Of a stretch of DNA of 64,000 bases, positions 8,301 through 16,192 are shown piece after piece; position 1 is the first letter of the stretch, and the number at the start of each line of letters is the position of its first letter. A program made the translations under genes and the position numbers. A model generated the notes under the pieces. That model did not search any database, had not been told where the DNA came from, and saw only the letters and a program-made list of their open reading frames with translations. Origin of the DNA: Nitrospirota bacterium (GTDB lineage: Bacteria > Nitrospirota > Nitrospiria > SBBL01 > JAADHI01); assembly GCA_029261195.1 (NCBI GenBank), contig JAJDBU010000072.1, positions 16,168 to 80,167 on the forward strand, written 5' to 3'.

Positions 8301-9296
8301 CTATCTCGTTAAGCGTGCACCCGATGGATGATTTGAGCCATGCACTTGAGTGTGGCAATTCATGCACCCTCTCGCTAAAAGCAAAGCAGAGCCTCCAGAG
8401 GGCGGAAGTCCACTCGGTAATCCAGAAACACTGGGATGTCCGGCCCGGGAATGACATTGCTGACAGAGAAACGGCGGACGTTTACTCAAAAGCGAAGGAT
8501 GGTTAGAGCCGTGGACCTGATGGCAAAGCGTACAATCCTCTGATGCGGGCGCATGTTCCCAGAGGAAGGGGCCGCGTTTCTCGGTATGGCAGCTATAACA
8601 GGTTTCGTTCAGGGTTTGACGAATGAGCTGGAATTCAGTGTTTGATCCATGGGCTTGATGGCAAGCCGTGCAGGCCATTTTTCCGTAACGAATCGGATGG
8701 GAGCTGGCCTTAAAACTGTCAGCACGTTTCTGTTGATGACAAGTAAAACAGACTTTTGGCTGATCTTTGATGCTAAAAACCGGGTCACGTTCTGCATGAA
8801 TGCGATGACAGGATGCGCAGGAAACATCTTCTCTTTCATGGGTGCTGCCATGCCAGGCCATTCCGAGCTTCGATTTGTGACAAGTCTCACAGACCTGGTT
8901 TTGTTCACGAATCGATGTACGGGCTCCGAGGCCGAAGCTTCGGATACCAATATTTTTTTCCCCGGTCATCACAGCCTCGGGGTGTAAGGCTCCTGGGCCG
9001 TGACAACTTTCACATTCGAGACCGGCAAAAGGTGTTCGGGCATCCGAAGTTTCAGCATGTCGTGTTTTAAAGATGGAAAGCACCGGAAACGCTGACCCTT
9101 CTCCGTGACATTGAAGGCAGAGATCCGAGCCATACTCGCTATATTGAGGTGGAGCCTCTTTTTTCGGCGCATCGCTCATGGCACCCTGTAAGGCATCCTG
9201 ACTGAAGAGAAGTTCTGGCCAAAAAACCATTAAAAATACCTCCGCAACGGAAAATAAAATCGTGACAAAAAAAACCGTTCTGAGTATTTTGGCCAT
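8301..9296 (-). CDS. Periplasmic decahaem cytochrome (MtrA/DmsE/PioA type)
   Basis: 331 residues from an ATG with AAGGGG upstream. After a signal sequence there are exactly ten CXXCH motifs (CLQCH, CESCH, CETCH, CASCH, CFTCH, CTACH, CYSCH, CTLCH, CQQCH, CMNCH), the number and protein size of MtrA/DmsE. Distal His residues recur in CHQAHGS-like units. It should sit inside the barrel encoded next and link the periplasm to the surface decahaem protein. Gene order is surface cytochrome, periplasmic cytochrome, barrel. Confidence 0.93.
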   Translation of the reverse strand: MAKILRTVFFVTILFSVAEVFLMVFWPELLFSQDALQGAMSDAPKKEAPPQYSEYGSDLCLQCHGEGSAFPVLSIFKTRHAETSDARTPFAGLECESCHGPGALHPEAVMTGEKNIGIRSFGLGARTSIREQNQVCETCHKSKLGMAWHGSTHEREDVSCASCHRIHAERDPVFSIKDQPKVCFTCHQQKRADSFKASSHPIRYGKMACTACHQAHGSNTEFQLIRQTLNETCYSCHTEKRGPFLWEHAPASEDCTLCHQVHGSNHPSLLSKRPPFLCQQCHSRAGHPSVSGLPSGLPPSGGSALLLARGCMNCHTQVHGSNHPSGARLTR

Positions 9297-9331
9297 TGTA
9301 ATCAACCCCTTCTAAGCTTTGCTCTCTCTCC

Positions 9332-9378
9332 AAAGCCGTCTTAGCTCTGATTTTTCCGAGCAGGTATCAGACGGCTTT
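9332..9378 (-). other. Stem-loop between the two decahaem genes
   Basis: The arms AAAGCCGTCT and AGACGGCTTT pair perfectly over 10 bp with a 27-base loop in the gap between the surface decahaem gene and the MtrA-like gene. There is no T run on the minus-strand side. It is more likely an mRNA processing or attenuation element than a full terminator, because the downstream genes have no other visible promoter. Confidence 0.5.
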
Positions 9379-9383
9379 TATTT

Positions 9384-11564
9384 TTACTGAAACTGATGAA
9401 CGGTTTTGATATCTGCGAGCGCACCTTTTCCGTGACAGACCGCACAGGTTTCGACCACTAGGCCTGCCGAGGTAGAAGTCAATGCCCCGTTCGCTGCCTG
9501 AGTCACATCGAAAGCCCCACCATTCTGCTTCATATGTTCAGTTGCCAAGATGCTGGTGTGGCAGGAGGAGCAGACGGCTGTGTTCGGAGTGATATTGACA
9601 TCATCCAATGGGTCGGCAAGGTTGACACCGGTATCAACCGTTGTTGCCAGGACACCTGTTCCAACGGGATAGTAGGTATCGCCCAGGTGGCATTGGGAAC
9701 AATTGTTCAGGTTACCCGGAAATACCACCCCCGTGAAATCGTGAAGACGACTGCCGAATCCATAAACGTAAAGCCCCATCCCGTCAGCGCCTGCATGAAG
9801 GGCATGAATCATCCGTTTAAAATCGATGGATTCTTCCTTCTTTCCGTCGGGGGTCGTTGTTGGATCGGCAGGACGCCGACTCACATCGGTGTTATTTGCA
9901 TTATGGCAACCGAGGCAGAGATCGACATTGTCGGTTCGGTTTGAACCATGGAGACTCAGCGATTTATGACAATTGTTGCATTTGTCCATGTCGACAACGG
10001 CTCTCCTTTTCACAGGCGTCGCATCCGTGATGGAAAAGAAGTCCGTCGCTCCCTTCACAGCGATCCTCTCGACAATGCCGTCACTATCGACATCTACCGC
10101 TGGATGTCCCTCTAATGTCGCCATACCCGAACCTGTGGCGCCCGTCGGAATCGCAACAGTAGAAGTCATTGTGAAAGTTCCATCACCATTGGCAATGGCT
10201 GCGCCTCCTAAAGGATTAAGGCTAACCATTGAAGCAGGCGTTTGACCACTTCCCGTGTTATCGAAATCACTTGAACTCCAGGCAAGATCAATTGCTAGAC
10301 GACTTGCCCCTCCTCCCTGAACAAATGGCGCATCGCTTTGAACATTGTAGGCTGCATCGCCATTACTTGGGTCTGTGACCGAGAAGGTAATCATGGGGAA
10401 TGTCCCTGGGGTTCCATTGGTGACCGAGTGAATATTAAACTTAAATGCGGCGGCGGCAGTATCAGTAAGGATGGCGTGACTTGTGTCGATTCGCCCGATC
10501 AAACCGCCATCACTGTGGCAGCTAGTGCAGTCTGCATTACTGGCAACTACAATATTGGCGAGGCTATGATTTGCGCCAGTTGCAAAGTTCACGTCGTCGT
10601 GGCAGGAAGCGCAGGCTTCCATCGTGGGGGTCTTAAGCCAATTCTGGGCATCCGGCGTTTCGGTGTCGGTTTCGTTGTGACAGGTTCGGCAGTTGCGGAT
10701 ATCCTGAGGCCAAACGACTTTGGAATAGTCATGTTTCGTGTCTCGGAAGCCCCATATTGCATATTCTCCACCAGCGACGACGCTGGGCAATGTTGATCCC
10801 CGGTGTATTTTGTGGATCATGACCTTGAAATCGAGGGTGTTTCCACTATTTGCATCGGTAGAACCAGGATTGTGACAGCTCACACAATATTCGGTATCGA
10901 AGCGGGCGCTGCCATGCATGGATAATTTGTCGTGGCAGACATTGCAGGATTCCGTCTTAACAATTTCGCGGGTGAAAATTCCTGTTGTTGCGCCATCCGA
11001 GGGACGAAAAGTGTAGACCGCGTTGCCTATTGAGGTGGCCCCGCCGCGGATTTCAAATCCAACACGGTGAGTCAGTGCCGCATCGTAGGGTAGGGCGGCA
11101 TTGTTCAAGTCGACTGCAAAGGTATAGCTGTAAGTGCCGTCCAGGTGATCTACAAGGGTTCCGCTTGCGCCGCTTTCAGTTGCCGCCTGGATTTGAGCAA
11201 CCGTGCCCGATCCCCCTCCTCCCGGCTCTTCGGTCCGCGTGATGTAGTTTTGCCACTCACTGGCACCGCCATTAATGCCCGGTACCAAACGCGAAATAGA
11301 AAAACTGATGTTACTGTCCGATAAACCGGTAACCAGATTCTCTTTGTCATCCTTAAGGGTGAACTGAACCACTGCGGGGCTGTTGATCGTTACATCGGTG
11401 ATGCTTGGCGTAATTTTTCCGGCATCAGCAAGTCGTATGCTTGCAGATCTTCCCGGCTGTCCCTGAGGACCTACAGCGCCCTGATCACCATCGCTGCATC
11501 CCAAAAAAATGAGTGCGGGTAAGAGCAGAAGGAAAGCCCCTTGAAATTTACATAAGCGATTCAT
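9384..11564 (-). CDS. Surface decahaem lipoprotein, OmcA/MtrC family
   Basis: 726 residues from the ATG pair behind the strong site AAAGGAGG; an earlier ATG at 11588 lacks one. The lipobox FLGCS after a hydrophobic stretch makes it a lipoprotein, followed by a short collagen-like GPQGQPG. Ten CXXCH motifs fall into two sets: CNVCH, CVSCH, CRTCH, CASCH, CTSCH and, after a beta-rich linker, CNNCH, CLGCH, CSQCH, CSSCH, CAVCH. This is the two-pentahaem layout of the OmcA/MtrC family, the extracellular end of the conduit. The external acceptor or donor (Fe, Mn, partner cell, mineral) cannot be read from sequence. Confidence 0.93.
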   Translation of the reverse strand: MNRLCKFQGAFLLLLPALIFLGCSDGDQGAVGPQGQPGRSASIRLADAGKITPSITDVTINSPAVVQFTLKDDKENLVTGLSDSNISFSISRLVPGINGGASEWQNYITRTEEPGGGGSGTVAQIQAATESGASGTLVDHLDGTYSYTFAVDLNNAALPYDAALTHRVGFEIRGGATSIGNAVYTFRPSDGATTGIFTREIVKTESCNVCHDKLSMHGSARFDTEYCVSCHNPGSTDANSGNTLDFKVMIHKIHRGSTLPSVVAGGEYAIWGFRDTKHDYSKVVWPQDIRNCRTCHNETDTETPDAQNWLKTPTMEACASCHDDVNFATGANHSLANIVVASNADCTSCHSDGGLIGRIDTSHAILTDTAAAAFKFNIHSVTNGTPGTFPMITFSVTDPSNGDAAYNVQSDAPFVQGGGASRLAIDLAWSSSDFDNTGSGQTPASMVSLNPLGGAAIANGDGTFTMTSTVAIPTGATGSGMATLEGHPAVDVDSDGIVERIAVKGATDFFSITDATPVKRRAVVDMDKCNNCHKSLSLHGSNRTDNVDLCLGCHNANNTDVSRRPADPTTTPDGKKEESIDFKRMIHALHAGADGMGLYVYGFGSRLHDFTGVVFPGNLNNCSQCHLGDTYYPVGTGVLATTVDTGVNLADPLDDVNITPNTAVCSSCHTSILATEHMKQNGGAFDVTQAANGALTSTSAGLVVETCAVCHGKGALADIKTVHQFQ

Positions 11565-11621
11565 CATCAACCTCCTTTGCATTTTCATTCAAATGATTCT
11601 CTTTTTCTTACCACTTAGGCT

Positions 11622-11640
11622 TCGCAAACCTCATACCAAA
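11622..11640 (-). promoter_or_regulatory. Sigma-54 promoter of the decahaem operon
   Basis: On the minus strand TTTGGTATGAGGTTTGCG has GG-N10-GC. A start near 11612 would leave a leader of about 48 bases to the ATG at 11564, almost the same as at the 5721 promoter. The -24 element (TGGTAT) is further from consensus than in the other two promoters. Confidence 0.65.
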
Positions 11641-11780
11641 TGCAAGGCATTCTTGACAGAAAAGACTTCCATTCTTATTATTCAATAATAACGCTTAAAA
11701 TTTAATGAGTTACATCATATGGAGTTTTGTTTTGATAAGAGACTTTTTCATTTTTGCCTTTTAGGCGCCCTCTAATATTA

Positions 11781-11806
11781 GTGACAATTGTCATTCTTTA
11801 ATGACG
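11781..11806 (-). promoter_or_regulatory. Tripartite activator site (copy 2)
   Basis: The plus-strand sequence is GTGACA-AT-TGTCAT-TCTTTA-ATGACG. Half-site order and spacing are the same as at 5879 and 13080. It lies 144 bp upstream of the GG of its promoter, exactly the distance seen at the haem-porin operon. Confidence 0.7.
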
Positions 11807-11953
11807 ATATCCCTTGATTGGAAGATCATCATTCGAACTACTGTCAAGACTGTCGTCGTTGTTGCGATCATCTAAATCGCCGATTTTCAGCTTCATCTTA
11901 TTAAATGTCCCATCAGAAGGTTTCATTCAGAGAGATAGATTCTGACAAGGGAT

Positions 11954-12394
11954 TTAATCGGACGGTTCCTGAGATGTTTCTTGCCTTTTATTCAATGTGT
12001 CCCTTAATCGCTTGGTTTCCCGGTAGGCACGATCCAGCGCGAGTCCTTTCTCGACCGCTGCTTCCAATATTTCCAGATTTTTAAATGGTTTTGTGAGATA
12101 GTCGAAAAGACCTTCTCGAACTACACGGACGAAATTACTCTCATCCGGATATCCAGTCATCAGGATTGCAACTTGTCCGGGACGATCCTTCAGCATATCC
12201 TGCAAAATATTCAGCCCCTGTTCATCCGGCAGACGCTGGTCCATCAGGATAAGATTAAAGTCCTTTTCCCGAAAGAGGCGCCGGGCCTCCGATCCCGTGG
12301 ATGCGAGTTGAAGATCAATCGGCTTGCCGCGAAAGAGTCTTTCAAATAATTTTAAAGTGTAGGGGTCGTCATCAACGACAAGGATCCTAAGCAT
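11954..12394 (-). CDS. Receiver-only response regulator
   Basis: 146 residues comprising one receiver domain and a short helical tail. The acidic pocket (VVDDDP), phospho-acceptor Asp (LILMDQRLP) and Lys (LTKPF) are present, so it should accept phosphate. By eye it is about 75% identical to the receiver domain of the NtrC-type regulator at 13139, with conserved stretches also at the DNA level, so it is a recent duplicate that has lost the AAA+ and DNA-binding parts. It follows the DUF411 gene and probably shares its sigma-54 promoter. It may work as a phosphate sink or competitor in a feedback loop (inference). Confidence 0.85.
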   Translation of the reverse strand: MLRILVVDDDPYTLKLFERLFRGKPIDLQLASTGSEARRLFREKDFNLILMDQRLPDEQGLNILQDMLKDRPGQVAILMTGYPDESNFVRVVREGLFDYLTKPFKNLEILEAAVEKGLALDRAYRETKRLRDTLNKRQETSQEPSD

Positions 12395-12423
12395 TCCTAC
12401 TCACTCACTGTTTTAAGAGCTTG

Positions 12424-12873
12424 TTAGTTCCCTTTATGTGAACTATATACAAAGGTTGAACCATCTTTTCTGATTGCAATCACTCTGAAGTCGTCTTTCC
12501 TGTTTCCCTGTTCCATTCCGGGCGCCCCTGTCGGCATCCCCCGAACAGCCAAGCCCCTTATATCGGGTCTTTCTTTTAGCAGTCGCCGAAGATCACTGAC
12601 AGGCACATGGCCTTCGAGCACATATCCCTCCACGACCGCCGTATGGCAAGAACTTAAATGCTGCGGTATTCCAAATTTTTTTTTGAGGGATGCCACATTT
12701 TCGACTGGCTTTTCAGTCACATTGAAGCCATTGTCATTCATATAGCGGGTCCAGTTTGAGCAACATCCACAAAATCGGCTTTTGTAGACCGTGATCTCTT
12801 TTGCTTGAACCACTGTCCAAACATTCTGGACCAGAAACGCAACGACCAATACAAACAAGATTTTTTTTATCAT
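12424..12873 (-). CDS. DUF411 metal-binding periplasmic protein
   Basis: 149 residues with a signal peptide ending VQA and a single DUF411 domain. The family motifs are visible: CGCC near the N-terminus, SSCHTA in the middle, GHVP, and GMPTGAPGMEQG near the end. DUF411 proteins are commonly found with copper resistance genes and are thought to bind metal through the CGCC site. GGAGGACGAGG precedes the ATG. It is the first gene behind the third sigma-54 promoter, followed 29 bp later by the receiver-only regulator. A role as a metal or redox accessory to the electron-transfer regulon is inference. Confidence 0.85.
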   Translation of the reverse strand: MIKKILFVLVVAFLVQNVWTVVQAKEITVYKSRFCGCCSNWTRYMNDNGFNVTEKPVENVASLKKKFGIPQHLSSCHTAVVEGYVLEGHVPVSDLRRLLKERPDIRGLAVRGMPTGAPGMEQGNRKDDFRVIAIRKDGSTFVYSSHKGN

Positions 12874-12902
12874 CCTCGTCCTCCGTTTATCGGTGTGTAT
12901 CA

Positions 12903-12926
12903 GCCATCCTGCCTATGCAGGATGGC
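12903..12926 (-). other. Leader stem-loop of the DUF411 gene
   Basis: The arms GCCATCCTGC and GCAGGATGGC form a perfect 10-bp stem with a 4-nt loop. It would lie inside the roughly 97-base leader made from the sigma-54 promoter, just before the ribosome-binding site. The other two sigma-54 leaders are about 47 bases and lack such a stem. Confidence 0.5.
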
Positions 12927-12980
12927 ATGGTTTTTATCTCTATTATTTTAGTAGCCTAAACAGTTACTTATTTTGAATAC

Positions 12981-12998
12981 AGCAATCGGAATGCCAAA
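12981..12998 (-). promoter_or_regulatory. Sigma-54 promoter of the DUF411/receiver operon
   Basis: On the minus strand TTTGGCATTCCGATTGCT has GG-N10-GC and is the best match to consensus of the three. The expected start is near 12970. Confidence 0.75.
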
Positions 12999-13079
12999 TA
13001 AGGGGGGAGAAGGCCGGATGCCTATTCCCTGCCGACGATGCAGGGATCCTGGCAGGTGCTTGAACGTTGTCACTGATCA

Positions 13080-13105
13080 ATGACATCTATCATGATTCGG
13101 TGACG
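13080..13105 (-). promoter_or_regulatory. Tripartite activator site (copy 3)
   Basis: The plus-strand sequence is ATGACA-TC-TATCAT-GATTCG-GTGACG. The order and spacing are the same as in copies 1 and 2, but here it is 85 bp upstream of the promoter GG. A further half-site, TTGTCA, lies at 13068-13073. Confidence 0.7.
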
Positions 13106-13138
13106 GTGGACCACTTGGTGTACTTGGTGTTGAAGCAA

Positions 13139-14521
13139 TTATGATGTAGGGGGTTTCCCCCACCGTTTCATCCGAACATACAGGTTTTGGCGTGGTATGC
13201 CGCTTAATCGGGCGGCCTCAGAGATATTGCCGTCGGTGGCCTTCAGAAGACGTTTGAGATAGTCAGACTCAAATACTTCACGCTCTTTCTGGTACAGGGA
13301 GATCTCTCCGGATTTCAGTATCGGAGCTTGCGTCTGCTGTGCTTTATTTTCAATCTGGTCTGGATATTCAATCTGAAATGCCTTGATCGGTCCGCCGGAA
13401 TGGAGTGCGACAATCCGCTCAATGGTGTGTTGGAGTTGTCGGACATTTCCCGGCCACGAAATCGTTTCCAATACCTCTATGGCCTCAGGCGTAATAGGAC
13501 CAACCTTCTTGCCGAAGCGGGTATTGAACTGGTCGAGAAAATAAAGCGCCAGAAGGGTAATATCTCCCCCTCTCTCTCGCAAGGGAGGAATTTTAATCGT
13601 GATCACATTAATCCGGTAGAATAGATCTTCTCTGAAATGCCCCTTTCTGACCTCCTCAATAAGCCGTTTGTTCGTTGCGAATATCAAACGGAAATTGCTG
13701 GAACGCAGCTTTGAGCTGCCAAGTCGAGAAAAGGTCCTTTCCTGTAGCACATGGAGCAGACTGCTTTGCATTTTTTCGCTCATATTGGAGATTTCGTCGA
13801 AAAAGAGAGTCCCGCCATCGGCCTTCTCAAAATAACCTGGCGTGGTCTTGATGGCGCCGGTAAACGCCCCCCGCTCGTAACCGAAAAGGGCGCTCTCTAG
13901 GAGTGATTCGGACAAACCCCCGCAGTTGACCACCAGAAAATCTCTTTTGGCATTTTGACTCAAGTCATGGAGATATTTTGCGGCTAGGCTTTTTCCGGTG
14001 CCGCTCTCCCCTTCCAGCAACACCGTTGCATCGAGGGAGGCGATCTGCTCCATTTGCGCCATCAGTTTCGCCATCGCCGGTGAATGGCCGATGAGCGTTA
14101 GTCCGGCCTTCCGAGTGTCGAGGACATTGCGCAAGCGCTTGATTTCACGGTATGCGCGATCAAGCTCAAGGGCCTTTTCGATCACGGCCTCCAATGCTTC
14201 CAGATTCTTGAATGGCTTGGTCAGGTAGTCAAAGAGGCCTTCCCGAACGGCCCGGATGGCGTCACTGACATCGGCATATCCGGTAATCAGGATGGCGACC
14301 TGCTGCGGGCGTTCCTTCCGCATCTCCTTCAGGATTTCGAGTCCCCGTTCTCCGGGAAGCCGCTGGTCCATCAGGATAAGGTTGTAGTCATGTGTTTGAA
14401 AGAGCCGGCGGGCCTCCGAACCGTCCGATGCAAGATCAAGCTTGATCGGTTTTCCCCGGAAAAGTCTTTCGAATAATTTTAAGGTGTAGGGGTCGTCATC
14501 GACGACCAGAATTTTAACCAT
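13139..14521 (-). CDS. Sigma-54-dependent response regulator (NtrC family)
   Basis: 460 residues from the second ATG (MVKILVVDDDP); the first ATG is 12 bases upstream. Domains in order are receiver (1-120), AAA+ sigma-54 activator (about 145-370) and a Fis-type helix-turn-helix (about 415-455). The AAA+ domain has Walker A GESGTGKS, the sigma-54-contacting loop GAFTGA and the Walker B region GGTLFFDE. It overlaps the kinase stop by a few bases. It is the obvious candidate to bind the three tripartite sites upstream of sigma-54 promoters in the 10 kb downstream. Function is secure; the target assignment is inference. Confidence 0.95.
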   Translation of the reverse strand: MVKILVVDDDPYTLKLFERLFRGKPIKLDLASDGSEARRLFQTHDYNLILMDQRLPGERGLEILKEMRKERPQQVAILITGYADVSDAIRAVREGLFDYLTKPFKNLEALEAVIEKALELDRAYREIKRLRNVLDTRKAGLTLIGHSPAMAKLMAQMEQIASLDATVLLEGESGTGKSLAAKYLHDLSQNAKRDFLVVNCGGLSESLLESALFGYERGAFTGAIKTTPGYFEKADGGTLFFDEISNMSEKMQSSLLHVLQERTFSRLGSSKLRSSNFRLIFATNKRLIEEVRKGHFREDLFYRINVITIKIPPLRERGGDITLLALYFLDQFNTRFGKKVGPITPEAIEVLETISWPGNVRQLQHTIERIVALHSGGPIKAFQIEYPDQIENKAQQTQAPILKSGEISLYQKEREVFESDYLKRLLKATDGNISEAARLSGIPRQNLYVRMKRWGKPPTS

Positions 14522-16004
14522 GCACTGTCTCATGAAGGTTGTCGGGCAGCCAAAGCGTAAACGCTGCGCCGCCTCCGGGATGATTGGTGGCGGTAATCAG
14601 CCCGCCATGCAGGATCGCAACATGCTGGACGAGTGACAAGCCCAAGCCGGTTCCTCTTGAACGGGTGGTAAAAAAAGGGGTGAAGATTTTATCGATGATT
14701 TCTTCGGAGAGACCCGGCCCCTTGTCCAGAACAGAAAGAGCCCATCCTTCTCCCCCTTCTCCGTCCCTTGATTCTGCGGAAAGGCGAACGGTCACCTTTC
14801 CCTTCTCGTCTGCCTGAAATGCATTTGAGATGAGGTTAAACAGGGCGTGACGGATCAGGATCGGGTCCACTTCAAGCATGACCGGCTGTTCCGGGAGTTC
14901 TGCTTCCATTGAGAGTGCATGTGTGGCACTCTGCTGGCAGAGGGCCATGATCTCCCCAATCAAGGACTTCATTTCAGTCGGTTTGCGATCGAAACATGAA
15001 ACTTTTGTAAATTCCATCATACGTTGCAGGAAGCTTCGGCAATCCTCTCCTGCGTTCTGGATATCCTCCAGCAATTCTCTTGTATTTTCCGGGTTCTTTC
15101 CCTCCCGCAGGGCGAGTTGCGCCATGTTGACGACACCGACCAGGGGATTGTTGATCTGATGCGCGATTTCCCCGATCATCAGGCCCATCGCCGAGAGTTT
15201 TTCAAGCTGTACAATTCTTTGATGTTCCATGTTTAATTTAGAAAACTGTGTCTCGATCTCTTCCTTGCGTTTTGTAATGTCCCTCATGATACCCACGGAA
15301 ATCCATTTTCCGGAAATTTCCGAAGCAGAGAAGGCATGTTCCATGGGAAATTCAGTCCCATTCTTCCTTTGCACCATCGTTTCAAAGGTATGTCCCAACA
15401 AAGGTTCCGTTCCTGTTCTCCTGAGTGCTTCGACATGTTCCCGAAACACGCCATGATATTTTTCAGGGATGATTGTCGAGAGCATGCTGCGTCCGATGAC
15501 TTCCGAGGCCTGATAGCCGAACAGCTTTTCTGCAGCGGTATTCCAATACAATACAGTTATTTCGTGGTCGATCATGGTAATTGCATCCAGAGACTTTTCA
15601 GTGACAGTACGAAGTTTAGCTTCGCTCTCGCGAAGCGCCGTCTCCGCCATCTTTGATGCTATGCTTGCCGACCGATATTGATTAACCAGAATTGCGGTGA
15701 TCCAGATGACCACCAGTGCGAGCGCCCGATTCAAAAGCACAACCCAGAGGACACCCCCCGGAGGAGATAAAAAATAACCCAGAAGAGTCAGTAATGAAGC
15801 GGCAACAGCCGTTAGATAAGTAAAGCGAGCCTGCGGAGAAAAAAAGGAGAGAAGCACCAGAAGCACGTAAGGCACCCCGCCTGCGTATCCCAGTTGAATG
15901 GCAAGATCAAATACAAAGATCCCGTAGCCCCACATGATGATAAGAATAATCAGCTGCCTGTGGGGGAACTCTCCTCTCAAGGCAATTTTCACACGATCGT
16001 TCAT
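14514..16004 (-). CDS. Membrane PAS sensor histidine kinase
   Basis: 496 residues: four hydrophobic segments (about 18-110), a PAS domain (about 130-245, ending in the usual DITKRKEEIE linker), a HisKA domain with the phospho-acceptor His in GEIAHQINNPL, and an HATPase domain with N (NLISNAFQA), G1 (LDKGPGLSEE) and G2 (GTGLGLSL) boxes. The short loops between helices suggest sensing in the membrane or by PAS, not by a large periplasmic domain. It is the cognate kinase of the overlapping NtrC-type regulator. The signal is unknown; given the regulon, a quinone or redox signal is plausible. Confidence 0.92.
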   Translation of the reverse strand: MNDRVKIALRGEFPHRQLIILIIMWGYGIFVFDLAIQLGYAGGVPYVLLVLLSFFSPQARFTYLTAVAASLLTLLGYFLSPPGGVLWVVLLNRALALVVIWITAILVNQYRSASIASKMAETALRESEAKLRTVTEKSLDAITMIDHEITVLYWNTAAEKLFGYQASEVIGRSMLSTIIPEKYHGVFREHVEALRRTGTEPLLGHTFETMVQRKNGTEFPMEHAFSASEISGKWISVGIMRDITKRKEEIETQFSKLNMEHQRIVQLEKLSAMGLMIGEIAHQINNPLVGVVNMAQLALREGKNPENTRELLEDIQNAGEDCRSFLQRMMEFTKVSCFDRKPTEMKSLIGEIMALCQQSATHALSMEAELPEQPVMLEVDPILIRHALFNLISNAFQADEKGKVTVRLSAESRDGEGGEGWALSVLDKGPGLSEEIIDKIFTPFFTTRSRGTGLGLSLVQHVAILHGGLITATNHPGGGAAFTLWLPDNLHETVHG

Positions 16005-16071
16005 GCACCCCTTTCTATAATGTGAACTGAAGCGCTTCGTTGTAGATAAGGTCTGACTTCATTTTCCCTGG

Positions 16072-16100
16072 TTAGTTCAAAGCCCCTGCTTAGTTCAAAG
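16072..16100. repeat. Pair of 11-bp direct repeats in the divergent promoter region
   Basis: TTAGTTCAAAG occurs twice with an 18-bp period between the divergent kinase and kinase-like sugar genes. Such spacing could be an operator for a dimeric regulator. A TATAAT at 16153-16158 further on may serve the plus-strand gene. Confidence 0.4.
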
Positions 16101-16192
16101 TAAAAACCTACTTCTTTTAGATAAATTTTTCAATTTATACTTTCAGTCTGAGTATAATGACCGGTTATAGTATTTAAAGGCATTCAGGTTTT

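Larger units (their letters stand above)
11565..11953. other. Intergenic control region of the decahaem operon
   Basis: About 390 bp without a gene. It contains the sigma-54 promoter at 11622-11640 and the tripartite activator site at 11781-11806. The rest is AT-rich, including a stretch around 11670-11760 that could serve for DNA bending. No further ORF with a start signal was seen. Confidence 0.7.

Noticed and set aside
10338-10796. 152-codon plus-strand ORF inside the surface decahaem gene
   Set aside because: Antisense shadow; the minus-strand frame has ten haem motifs and a lipobox.
12903-12926. The hairpin as a terminator of the NtrC-type regulator gene
   Set aside because: No T run follows on the minus strand, and the sigma-54 promoter lies upstream of it, so it is more likely part of a leader.
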